DNA from: Adiantum capillus-veneris
Lineage: Eukaryota; Streptophyta; Polypodiopsida; Polypodiales; Pteridaceae
Direction: 5' to 3'
Length of the DNA stretch: 64,000 bases
Assembly (NCBI GenBank): GCA_014529385.2
Contig: CM043950.1
Location: 80,924,343-80,988,342, forward strand
Position 1 is the stretch's first letter; every line of letters begins with the position of its first letter. Below the pieces are notes generated by a model. The model had not been told where the DNA came from. It was given only the letters and a program-made list of their open reading frames with translations, and did not search any database. A program made the position numbers and the translations under genes. Shown here piece after piece: positions 33,721 through 45,386 of this stretch.

Positions 33721-35586
33721 TATTGCCTAGGGTTACTAGCTTACAGAGTGTGAAAAGCAACACTCAAAATACTACCATTGCATTCATATAATGTTTACAA
33801 GGCCAACAAGTATGCAAACATAGCATAAGGTATGGCCCCAAAAAATACATTAGTACAAAATTTGTAAACATTACTATCTAGAACAAAAGTCAAAATAGGT
33901 GTGAACATTGAAAACTCAATCTCATCATAATATTACAACTTTCCATTATAGTGCATAATTTTACAAGTATGCGAAGAGTCTCCTACTCTTCAAAATGCTT
34001 GTGTTTCCTAGCCGTTAACCCTGACGGACACCCTATCACATTTGACGGACACATTATTACTTGATTGAGTCATGGAATGGGCTTGTCGCTCCAATAGGTG
34101 TGTAGGTGATCGCCGATGAGTGGTGCACCACTTATTTTGTTTTTACAGTAGTTTTGCAATGACCAGCCATTCTGGGCGCCCATGTGTGAATGGGCCAACC
34201 TCTTATAAAAGGTCTATTTGACCTAAAAATCCTCATTCTCTAAGGTGTAAGCTAAGAAGTGCTCTTGCTTCATCTCTATCTCCTTCTCCTTTGTGTGATC
34301 ATAGGTGTGTGTGTGTGTGTGTGTAGTTGTTAAATCTTACATAATAACACATAATTAAACTTTTACATTCAAAATATAGCTAGCAATGGAACAAAGAATA
34401 GATAAATACAAAAACAATTCAGTATTAGAATCATTTCAGTACAATGTTTGTAGGAAAGAAATCCTCTTTCAGTATGCAGATAGTAAAATAACTTCCCAAA
34501 TCATAAGTGAGTGTTCCATCCAGTGTAGGACTGCTTGCCAAAGTCAAAAAACCCTTCCAAGATAAGATAGAGTCCTTCTCTACATCCATCCAAACAAGAC
34601 AACAATTCAGTTAGCCTTGGATGTGTTTTACACGTATCAATGGACTATACCAGTTGTTATCCATGTCCATCTTACAAACTTTTTTAAAACCTAACAAGCT
34701 AAGCCCAAAGTTAGGAAATATATGTTTTTCCTAATTTCCTAAAAGAATCCCAAAGTTTTTAGTCAAAGAGTATCATTTTGATTAGAAGGCCATCACCCCT
34801 TCTAATCCAAGTGGCACAATTCCCCTATCCATATATTTTCATCAGTTTTATCAGTTACGAAAGCTCCACCAATTGAAGTTTAAAGAAGTTTTATTTACAG
34901 TTTGTGTATAAAATATCAAGCTAGTTTAGACTTGCTATTTAGGTTAGAAACTCATCATAGTGAACGGACTTCAAATCATCGTTTACCTCCTACATCATTT
35001 ACCATATACTTCTCTTAAGCATTCCAAGTAACAAGGAGTGCTGCTAAAAAAACCAGGCCTTACTCCGAAACATGAACAAAAGATATACCATATTTAAAGC
35101 ACCATAACATTATATCAGCCAAAGTTTAGGGAGCATTACAAAAGACGTAACTGAATGCTTTTCTGGTAGCATTCCTTACCAAAGTGATGTCAAAGTAGTA
35201 TATCCCCTTTCTTGTTCAAAAACAACCAGTCTCAAAATGCTGATAGAAATTACCCATAATATCAAGTTTTTATAAAAATAAAGCACCAACTACTAGTGGG
35301 CAGGCTAAAATGCAAAGTATAGCAAGGTTCGCTCAGAAATAGTCATATCGTACAGCCTGGCATAATGCAAATAAAACACACAATCGGTGTACAGAGGGTG
35401 GACTACCAAAACCCCTTTTTTTTCCCATCCAAATCCAACTACGGTTCAACCAGTCAAAAAAGGCAACAGCCCATGTAATCAAGGCAACACCAGTTAGCCG
35501 GCCAACCTTCAAATAGATTAGTTTGTATACCAAAACAACCTGTCTGTACCAAATACTAGAAAAAGGCCCTAGCCAAACAAGTGGTG
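33721..35586. other. No recognised gene
   Basis: Non-coding. TTATAAAAGG near 34202, a pyrimidine-rich stretch, a (GT)n at about 34305-34324 and CTTACA at about 34336-34341 together look like the end of a plus-strand LTR, but no start, partner or target duplication was found. The rest is AT-rich with only chance frames (such as 35333-35533 on the minus strand). Confidence 0.4.
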
Positions 35587-35995
35587 TGCTAGCAGCAAGC
35601 TAACACGGACACCATTTTTCGGATTTCTCTTTGTAAAACATTTATTATTTTGATAAATTGGGAATATTGTAACTCCTATTTTCTCGAATAGACTTTGTAA
35701 TTAATGAGCCGGGGCTACAAGCTTCCAGATTGTATCAACCAGTCATTACCCAACTTTGGTAGAACTCCAGATTATTAGTTTTGACCACCCAAAAATCTTG
35801 GCTAAGGTATAAAAGCCAATTTTTTTGTAAGTTTTTTATACGTTTTTTGGATAAGAAATACACAGCGTGAGCTAACGATGCTTACTTCTCACCTTCTCGC
35901 GCTTCCTACTCCCTCTTCGGTTGTCACATTGCGATTGTGTTTGTTGCATTGCAACCACAGGTAAGATCTCTATGCATTAACATAAGCCATTCACA
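35587..35995 (+). repeat. 5' LTR of the outer element
   Basis: The start is set by the match to 63946-64000 (shared TAGCAGCAAGCTA, ACACCATTTTTC and TCTCTTTGTAAAACAT). The end is placed at the CACA at 35992-35995, 15 bp before the candidate primer site. The end is inferred because the second LTR is cut after 55 bp. Confidence 0.7.
35808..35815 (+). promoter_or_regulatory. TATA box of the outer LTR
   Basis: TATAAAAG about 220 bp into the LTR, at the expected U3/R position. Confidence 0.6.
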
Positions 35996-36010
35996 GTATT
36001 TTGTAGTTCT

Positions 36011-36028
36011 TGGTGTCGCCGACCCGCG
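36011..36028 (+). promoter_or_regulatory. Candidate primer binding site
   Basis: TGGTGTCGCCGACCCGCG starts with the TGG that would pair with a tRNA CCA end. It sits shortly after the LTR, is GC-rich against an AT-rich background, and lies where a primer site must be. I could not assign the tRNA. Confidence 0.5.
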
Positions 36029-38585
36029 GCCTAATTTCATCATAACTAGGAATTTACACTTTCAAATCAAAAACTAAGCATAGGCGGGGTATTGGGGCAT
36101 CATTGCTAAGCATTTAGATGCACTCTGGGTCAAAAATGACTATGTCAAAAATCCACTGCTGTTAATAATCGCGATTTTGGAACTTGACCTAAAGTGGGGT
36201 TTGAAACCATAAGCATGTATGCTTAGGTATTATAAACTTGTCCTAGAAGTTTCATTACGTTTGGATGTCATTTGATGCTATAACGGCGATGAGCGATTGG
36301 CTTTTGGTGATTTCAGTCACTTAAGTGTAACTTGAGTGAGATGCGAGTTGTTAGTTGTTTTCCAAGAGATTGACAACCTCTTGTAGCCTCTATGCACTAG
36401 TCGAGTCAACTTCGTCCCATGGTTTGACAAATTAATCGTGATTCTCGCTAATACTGCAATAAGGTAGGATGGTGAGGTTAGACATGCGTCCCACATTTGG
36501 CGCTAATGCTGGTAATCGAATAGACCTAAACTAGGGAAAACACGAGCATCTTGTGTAGTTTTCCATTAACTTCCTCTAGGTTCACCTAGAGTAAAACTTT
36601 CTTTTTAGAAACCGCATAGCTTAAGATTGTTGTCTTTTGCTGTGTAGAGGTATCTTGGAAGTAATCGTACCTTTAGGACTATAGGATTGTAGATTTATAT
36701 TAGGATTTGGAGAATGATTGGTAGACAAGACAAGTCTTAAGATCAAGGCTCTGAAAACATAATAAACACAAGAAAACGAGTGTTTGTTTGTGGACACTTT
36801 CCACAACCCCATTGCATGAGAATCTGGGAGTAGAGTAAGTAGAATCTGAGGTGGATTTCAGAATATTGCTCTCTCTGAAAAAATCAAGTGTGAGTTGTTA
36901 TTGGAAGTTCCAGAATTTCAGGTCTGCGGCTAGAAATAGCTCGAAAAGACTCGAATCCACTCAATCCGTCTGGAAAGTAAGCCTAAGAGTTGTCTGAACC
37001 AGTTGGTAAGCTCAAAGACACTTTGAGGTAAAAATTTCAAGACTTAGTCAAAACTCAGATTATTTACTTTTTCTTGAAATTTTAGGCCAAATTAAGTTTT
37101 GACTTGATTCACAGGCTTAAAATAGCTCATATAAAGACTGTCTTTGAGAAAATTGCAAAAAAATGCTCATTTCAAGCCTAAAGTTAATAATCGCAATTAT
37201 TAACTTTCTACTCTAAATTGGCCAAAGAACATACCATTGACTCATTGCATGTGTACAAACAACTTTTGTAAAGGCCCAAGAGAGCTGGATCTCTAAACTA
37301 ACAAAAAACTGGATAAAGGCTAAATTTTGTACTGACTTTTGAATCTTGAGTATAAATTGGGGGAAAATTTATCCACACTTGTCTATTGAAATTTGATTCA
37401 TAGGCTTATATTGATGCGATAAACATGTGTACATGCTCAGTTGATCAAGTTTGCATACCACTAGTTTCACCATGTTGTAATAAGCCCACAAACCAAATTT
37501 GGTAAGATTTGAATCACTGGATTGAAAATTGTGACTAAAATTGCAAAGTTATTCTGCGGATAGATAATTGATGACCATTTGACCAAAAATTGTCCAAACT
37601 TGATGAAACTTGGCTAGTGACCTTAACTTAAGGTGCTTAACAAATCTTTGTCAAAGTTGGGGCAAAAGCTTGCAAAAATATAGCTGGAGTAAATAACTGC
37701 GATTATTTACATCTGTTTCAAAAATTGATGATTTTGTAAAGTTGAGTATACCACAAGGTCAAGCACATCAAGTAGACCTCACAAATCCATTTTGGTGAAA
37801 TTTGAATCCCTAAAGTGAGACTTAAGCCAGATTCTCAAAAGCAGAGTCTGCGAATACCAAACAATTGATAAACTTGATCAAATTTTGTCTAAACTTGTTG
37901 AAACTTGTCCAGGGACTTTAGCAAGTTGTATACTTTCCAAACGAATCAAAAAAGTGCAAAAATTTGACAAAAGTAAATAATCAGGATTATTTACTTCTGC
38001 TATCGATAGACATCATTTTTTACTTTTGAACTTATACAATGATAGACCAACATAATATAAAGCCACAGGGAAACTTTGGGTTCAGTCAGATCAAAATACA
38101 TGTACACTCAGTTTACAGGTTGTAAATTAGACCTTTGATTTTTGCTAAAGTAGAATCTGAAAGTCAAATTTTGACTCTCATAGCTCGATTTGAAGTGATA
38201 GACAGAGATCAATCACGAGAATAGAAAAAACTCTATTGTCTTTATAGAAGAATAGCTAACTTGATCAAATTTGTACAAGAATCACGTTGCAAATGAGGAA
38301 TCAGTGGCTTGACAGAAAGTTGCAATTGAATCGAGTGGAAAGTGACGACAAGTTAATCCAAAGGGAAGTACTCTATCCAGGGCTTCATAAGTCTATATGA
38401 ACCTTAGATCTAGTCGTGTACTAGAAAATTAGGGCATACTCGGAGAAACCTCCAGTAGAGTATCTACCGAAGAGAGCATGAATCAAGGCAATTCCTTGCA
38501 CACAATTCCTGAAGAAGTCTCATATATTTTTTTAGATTCAACATCCGAAATGTCTTCTTAGTTGACTCACTCGAAAAACTGAACA
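36029..38585 (+). other. Long non-coding leader with palindromes
   Basis: About 2.5 kb with no open frame. It carries full or partial copies of the palindrome TAAATAATCGCGATTATTTA at about 36162, 37058, 37182, 37688 and 37970, set in repetitive AT-rich text (for example AAATTTGGTAAGATTTGAATC near 37496 and TTGGTGAAATTTGAATC near 37792). The same text style and palindrome return at 59540-60142. A TTTTTACAG acceptor-like site lies just before the first gag frame at about 38622. Confidence 0.7.
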
Positions 38586-41187
38586 ATGGTGTGCTATAAG
38601 CATATACTATCTTTTTACAGGACTAACCATCATGGATCCCAGGTTTACTTGGACCCTAACGAGGAGTATGCTATTCGCATTGATGACCATGGTATTGAGT
38701 TCGAAGAAGAGGTTACGGCAAACAAACAAGGAAAAATGTACGTGGATCGAAATGGAACTCAATATTTACAAGTCGAAAACCTTGATGTGATAGACAAATG
38801 GGGGTGATAAGTCAACACCATAATCCCAAAAATGTTAGCAAAAGAAGGACCACCAACTTTAGAATTCGAGGGATACGATCAAGTAGACTTGAAGCCTTTG
38901 AAACGGCTTAGTACGGATAATCCTCAAATTGGAGTCTATTGTTGGGAAGATATAAACATAAAGGATCTTCACTGGACTTCTCATGCCAAACCAGGAAAAT
39001 TAATGGCCATGAAGATCATTTATATCTTCAAGATCAAAGATAAGGGATCAGCGGATCTACCAACCTATCTGTTTAGGGATTGTTATAACAACAACTATGT
39101 TATGATGACTCCTGAGGAGGTAGAACAAACTAAATACCAAGGGTATTCCATACGCGATTGGATATTGGGGCAAGGACCAAAAACAATTCCAAGAGATGAA
39201 CACCGTGAGAGATCATTTGAGAGTAATGTGAAGAAACCAGAAACCACCTCATCACGTAGAAAACCGGGTGACAGTACTAAGGCCAGTCCAAGGCTACATG
39301 AGTCACTATTTCCAACAGGCGGGTTTGAAGGACTCGGAACAAGACCAACTCCCAGAAGACCGGGAGTTGAACCAAACAGACGCGTCAGACCAGCTAATTT
39401 CTAGAAATGAGTCTGAAAATACAGTGGATCAGGGGATCCATATGATCACTTAGCAAGATTTAAGCAAGTTCTAAGAGCAGAGCGTATATTCAATTTTCAT
39501 ACTCAATTCGAAGGGTTTGGAATGACATTAGAAGGAAAAGCATTGAAATGGTTCCAAAACATTCCACCAAGGTCAATCATGGACTTGAACACATTAGCTC
39601 AAGGATTTGTAGCTGCTTGTTCCAAAACGGGAATCAAACATAATACGGTAGCTCAAATCTACAACTTTAAATAGAAACATGGTGAGTCTGTTAGGGATTG
39701 TGCAACGCGAATGAAACAATACATTGCCAGATGCCCAGAGATGGAGATACCTGCAGAAGAATGACTTGTATCTTTGTTTCTGGAGGGATTGCTAAACAAA
39801 GAACTTCATGCTATACTCTATAGTAAAAACCATACAACCCTAGAAGTGTATATGTCTGATGCTATTGACCTAGGGGACAATTACAAGATTTTCAACGAAG
39901 ATGTCCCTAAGGATAACCAAAGTGAGAAAACAGCATCCACAAGACCAACACAAGTGGGAACCGCTGCTTCGGCACCACTCTTAGACATAGGAGATATGCT
40001 AAAAAGGATGAACGACATGATGAACAACATGCAAAAAGCACCTATGAGAGGACCAGGACAAGGGATACCTCCATAGGGACATCAATTAGGCCACAAAAAT
40101 GGTGTGCAATCGAGGGTAAATGGACCAACCATGAGACCCACGAGTGCTAATTCAGGCCAAAGTATGATGGGAATGTTCAGTACGTGCCCATGAGGCCACA
40201 AGGACAACCCATGTACAGATATCATCCTAATATGGCCCAAGCTCAAAGACCACCAATGGGTATGGAAAGACCTCAACCTGTGTTGGGACAACAACCTCCG
40301 TATATAGGACATAATGCAGTGCCTGTAAAGTACATGCACTATGAACGAATCATGGATGAACAAGCATTAGTGCATGTTACACCCTATGCAGAGCCTAGTC
40401 CATCTACAATAATGGTAGAGGGAGATTGGTATAATCCACATCCACCACCAATGGAAGAAACAGTGACTTATGCTCCATAGAGCTAGCACCAATGTATTAT
40501 GTAGCTAATCAAGGTGTCAGACCTCCCATGGGAAGACCCATGATAAAGCCTAGAACAGAAAACTGTCATAACTGTGGTGCTGATGACCATTGGAAAAACG
40601 AATGTCCAGAGCCTGACAAAAACCTCAAATCAATTGAATCCTATTGCATACAATGTTGTAAAAAGGGAGGACACTTTCCGGAAGATTGTCCTAAAAATAC
40701 TTTGAACAAGGGTAAAACCGTAGTAAACGTAGTCCAAGTGATGCCTAGTAGCTCATTAGAGATAGAACCGATTGTTCCAATCAAGGTAATCACTAGAGCC
40801 CAGGCAAAGAAAAAGAAACACAACTCCTTTGATGATTCGGAGAACATAAAAGTTTCTTCTCAAAAAATCAAAAGGAGAAAAAGCAAAATATATGAGATGA
40901 GAAAACAAAAACAACAGGTTAAAATCAAAGAGAAAGCAAAGAAGCTAGCCCAGGACAAGTTGAAAGAAACAGGCAGCGAATTCAAGGAAACAACCGTGAA
41001 ATCTAGAGGATCCATTCTGGTTTATAAAATTTTTGAGCCGATTAATGCCACCTTGGAAGCCTACCAAGCAGGACTTAAAGCAGGCCAAAACATGGAAAAC
41101 AAGTGTCCATCTCTAGACATGGAAGCAGCTAAGTTGGAAGCTTATCTGCACTCAAGAAATGTTGAAAAAACAAAACCCCAAGCTTGA
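38586..41187 (+). pseudogene. gag of the outer element (broken)
   Basis: The N-terminal frame has VYLDPNEEYAIRIDDHG. The central capsid-like part carries MTLEGKALKWFQNIPP, LAQGFVAACSKTG and LFLEGLLNKELHAILY (39440-39860). It is followed by a Pro/Met/Gln-rich linker (40180-40480) and two zinc knuckles near 40560-40690: CHNCGADDHWKNEC (canonical CX2CX4HX4C) and CIQCCKKGGHFPEDC (one extra residue before His). A Lys-rich tail follows. Stops near 38805, 39404, 39673, 39763 and 40075, plus frame changes, break it. It is a structural capsid and RNA-binding protein by family. Confidence 0.82.
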
Positions 41188-43188
41188 AAGTATTGCAAAA
41201 TCTGAAGAGCTTGTGGTAGAACAATTGAAAGGAAAATCCAATGTGGTGGCAGAACCCCACCTTGAAACAAATGAGCCAGAGCTTATAGTGCCAGACAGGG
41301 AAGAGGCCTTAAATGGAATTCCATTTGTAGAGAAAGACTGGCCAGGATACTTATGGAAAATAGTGAGAGAGATCAATGATGGGAGCCTAACTCTAAAGTC
41401 AGCTCCTATAGAGGAAATCTGGTTGAATAACCTACCTTCTGATATGAACATGGATATACAATCCTTGTATGGGGATTGCAAATTGGAAGCTTCTGGAATG
41501 TCAAAACCATTGACATTAAAAACATAAACTTCTTACTTGGGAGATAATGAAGATGAATCCATCGTGTACAAGACCACTGAAGTAAAAAGAGATGAGCAGA
41601 CCCTAGAAGTAGACAACATTCATTCAATCATGTATACACCTATCCAATGCACTCTGACCGTGGGAGAATCGTTAAAACTCATACCATATTTGTGGAATGA
41701 TTTATAGAAAACCCTAGAGAAGGTGGGGATAACGGGGTTAATCTTGAAGAATTTGGAAAATTTGAAAAATGAGATGGAAAACAAAGAGATTCGATTAGTT
41801 CCCATGAGCAAAGTTGGAGAATATTATGAAGGGGAAGAAGGAAACACCACCCTCCCAGTGAAATATAATGACAGTGAAACCATGGCAATATTGGATAGTG
41901 GAGTTGGCATAGCCATAGCCACAAAAGCAGTATGGGAATCCTGGGGACAACCAGCCATTAGACAAATTCGAATGAAATTGCAGTTCGCTGACAGACACAT
42001 GAAGAGACCATTAGGGCTGCTTGAAAAAGTGATAGTCGATTCCTGTGGAATTGAATATCAACATACTTTTTCCATAGTAGACTTTGGGAAAAAACTTAAC
42101 TATGAAATCATATTGGAAAGACCTTTCATGCGACAGCTACAGCTTATCCAATATTGGGGGAACAACTATATGTACTTAAAGCAAGTGGGATCTATAACAA
42201 GAGTCAATCTAAAAGATCACAGTTATAGAGATGTCTTGCAAACACCCATCCAAGAGTTTGATTCAGTCTATTCGGTTGAAACTAAATTCCCTTCCTGGTT
42301 AAACAAAGACACTCCTATTTGGATGTGTGGAGCTTCAGAAAACAAAATCTTAAGATGAGAAGAATGTATCCTAGAAAGGGAATCCAGAGACGAAGCCTAC
42401 ATACCTGAACCCTTTCCATAGCATTTATTTGAGCCATTCTAGTGGACTCAAATTTTAGCGACAATGGATGTATGTGTGAATATGTCTATGCCTACTCAAT
42501 TTTGCAATGAGGATGGCTACGACATAATTCCCATCCAAATGATTTCAATCCTCAACATTGAAAACAAAGATGAGGAACCCAAGGACTTAATGAAAGATCA
42601 ACAGGTCTTTTCAGACCTCTATTATGATGCAACTAATGAGTTAGATGGACATCAACTACCTCAGAATACTTGGGGTCAGAAAAGAGCGTACGAGAGCTAA
42701 GTTACTCTTAAAAGTAGGGGAGGAAAAGGTTTTTGACTTTCCAAACCAGAAATCGAGAAGACAAAAATGATATAGACGAAAGAGAGACACCAGAATTATG
42801 AAAACACGACCTATGCCATCAATCTCTAGTAAAATACAATTCTTAATACAAATAGATGCTTATGATTGTGTCAAGGACAAAGTAACTGGCAGATATCCAT
42901 CAAACAAAAATTTAGAAATATCTCAGACATCAAGAAAAACAAGGAAGGGTACTCAAGAAAAATCAGAGGAAATGACTTGGCTGAACCACAAGAAGAGCCT
43001 AGAACTAATTACATTGCGAATGACCTAACACAAGCAGAAAAAAAAGCTTTTGCTGAGCTTGTTAAAAGAATACCGAGATATCTTTGCTTGGTTTTACAAG
43101 GGTCTCAACGGTGTTGATCCAGAAATCTGTCAACATACCGTACCTGTGAGAGATGATGCGAAACCAAGTAGACAGAGACCATATACGT
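41159..43188 (+). pseudogene. Protease and RT start of the outer element (broken)
   Basis: A linker frame (41159-41527) precedes a retropepsin-like domain (41840-42200) with TMAILDSGVGIAIATKAVW as the catalytic DSG loop and IILERPFM as the ILG-like loop. A spacer frame (42464-42700) leads to the RT start near 43050 with EYRDIFAWFYKGLNGVDPE and VRDDAKPSRQRPYT, which is cut at 43188 by the inner element. RT continues at 53889. Positions 41722-43188 are repeated, apparently without change, at 51279-52745. Confidence 0.82.
43185..43188 (+). repeat. Target-site duplication ACGT, left
   Basis: ACGT precedes the inner LTR here and at 52742-52745, and follows the last LTR at 53889-53892. Four bases are visible; a fifth is not matched. 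Confidence 0.7.
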
Positions 43189-44329
43189 TGTCAGGAGTTT
43201 TTTGGAGCAAGGGATTGCGCATATGTACATATACATGCATGGTGCATCAAATAAAGGATTGCCCATTTTCCAGAGCCAGGTGGTTACGTGGGGCCCACAT
43301 GTGTACAGGTAGGACAGGGTGTACATAGTGCATCGATTTTCACTATTACCAGTACCAGTGTGTTTTTTCTACAATAAGGAGGATTTGGTAGCGCATAAAA
43401 CTTCTCGACGAAGCTATCCGCGGGCCGACGACGTGAGATCAGTAGGTGCGTCAGATGGCATCTAGTGGCGTCAGGAGGGCGAACGAGGTCAATATTTGCA
43501 CGCGGATGAGGACGGACACAACGTGGGTGTTTGCTTGTGAGAATTATGCACAAAGGTCATCATGAGGACCTTTTTTTGGGGCCGCTTCACGTGGTGGCGA
43601 GATGCATTATTGGAAGAAGCTGAGTGCCAGGTGTGCAAATGATGCAAAAAGGTGACAACTATGCACTGCGAGGTCAGTTTTTGGCCTGTTCGGGGTCCGT
43701 TTGAGGTCATCTAAAAGGCCAAGGGTGCCCGACTAAAAAAGCTAAGTGTGGGAACTGAAAAAAACAGAGAGAAGACCAGAAAAAACGTGGAGAAGGGAGG
43801 AGGAACAGCCGCAGGTGTGTTTTTGCTCATTTTGGAGCCTGTTTTGGCCGTAAACTGCTCATCCGAGGTCGGATTTGAGCACTTTGACATTGTAGACTGG
43901 GGTTTTGGGCCGTTCCGGACGCGATGGCGCTGTCCATTTTGCCAAATTCCTCACTCTTTTCCTGCTGTTTTTCTGTGTAAGTTTCTCCTATGAGCGAAGT
44001 TTCTGCTCTAGTTTGTGATTGTATCTGGCTTATTTTACCCATATTGTGTGAGCTATTTGCCCCATTGGTGTTGGCCCAAGCTCAATTGTATCTAAACATC
44101 AGAAATTCTCCTCTTTTGAGCTGAGTTTTTTGGGTGTGTGTGTGTCTGTGTGTCTGTGTGGAGTGGGCAAGTGGATAGTCTCTCTCCTCTCACTCCAGAG
44201 GTGTGTTCCCTGTCTCGGCCAGGTGTGTTGTGTAAGCCGAGTGGTGCCCCCTAGTGTGTGTGTGTATCTTCCCAAGAGTGTGTGTCGGGTCGTTATAGAG
44301 GCGCTGTGTGTGTTTTCATCCCGCTCACA
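43189..44329 (+). repeat. 5' LTR of the inner element
   Basis: Begins TGTCAGGAGTTTTTTGG and ends CCCGCTCACA. Its length of 1141 bp is fixed by the copy at 52746-53888 (1143 bp; one extra GT and a C/T change are visible in its last 120 bp). It includes GT-rich microsatellite stretches near its 3' end. Confidence 0.92.
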
Positions 44330-44335
44330 TTCTTT

Positions 44336-44352
44336 TGGCTCCCCCACGGAGG
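44336..44352 (+). promoter_or_regulatory. Candidate primer binding site of the inner element
   Basis: TGGCTCCCCCACGGAGG starts six bases after the LTR end and begins with TGG. The matching tRNA is not identified. Confidence 0.45.
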
Positions 44353-45386
44353 ATCTTCTTCGAGTACCTTCTGCTTCGAGCTTCGAGCTTCGAGATTCGA
44401 GATTCGGGATTGCAGGTTGCAGATTACAGGTTACAGGTTACAAGTTACAGGGATAGGTTACAGGTACAGGTGATTCACACAGGTACAGGTAGCTGGAGAA
44501 CAGTGATATACTAGCAGTGATGTCACTTGCAGTTGTTGTGGGTATGCATCACTTGGCGCCTGTTTGAGCGCATTGTCTGCTGGATGGTACGTTACTTGTG
44601 GAAACTGCCATTGTATGCATTTGTGGAGCCATACTTGGTTGTATTTGGCAGTCCCAGCCATTTCTGAGACTTGGTCTGGAAGATAGTCATTTCTAAAACT
44701 TGACTATACGTGATTTGCATTAGCCTTCGTGTGAGGGTCGATAGCGTGAGGTTTTTATTGAGCTGGGGGATTCTCAAATGTGGAGATCCTTTCGGTGATA
44801 CAGGTAGCTGGAGCACCCTTTTTGTGACCTCGCCATAGGCTATATACTAGTGAGTCCTATTTGATGCTTGGGTTCTATTGTTGGCAGTTTATGCATACAG
44901 ATACAATCTATATTTTGGGTTCTCATTGCTCTACTTCTGGGGAAACTTTGTCAAAATTTTTCCAAGTTATGATGGCTGGTCTTTTGGTATTTTGAGCCAT
45001 TTATGCTGTTATGCTGCTGAAATTTTGGCAAAATCAGAGGTTGAGTCAGGTGTGATTTCTTCGGAGCTTCATGGTTGGCTTTAATGGATGATCAAAATGG
45101 CCCTCAGTTCACTCCTTTTCATTTAACTCAAAGAATTCAGATTAATGTTCATGTGTCCAGGAAGATCTTTTTCCAGCTGCGCATAGTCTTTATGTTTGGG
45201 CCAAGAAGATTGAGAGAGATCCTGGAATGTCCTTTGCCTGTTGTCATTCCGATGATTAACTATGAAAACTCATTTGATGTGCATGTGTTTGTCCTTATCT
45301 AAAGTTGAGCTCCATTGAAGTTTCTGGGAATTGGGTAGTGAAAAGTTTTGGGTTCTTGCACGTGTGTTCGAAGGGGTTCTCTAGCC
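44353..45386 (+). other. Leader with heptamer tandem repeats
   Basis: Non-coding leader before gag. At 44372-44410 TTCGAGC/TTCGAGA-type units repeat about five times, and at 44423-44490 TTACAGG-type units repeat about eight times with decay. The rest is AT-rich without an obvious frame. Confidence 0.75.

Noticed and set aside
33960-34341. A plus-strand LTR ending CTTACA at about 34341
   Set aside because: TATA box, GT tract and terminal CA are suggestive, but no start, partner LTR, primer site or target duplication could be found.
43105-43710. LTR-internal ORFs repeated at 43284, 50839 and 52841 (RRPADSF...)
   Set aside because: They repeat because the LTR is repeated; none has a sensible start context or domain.
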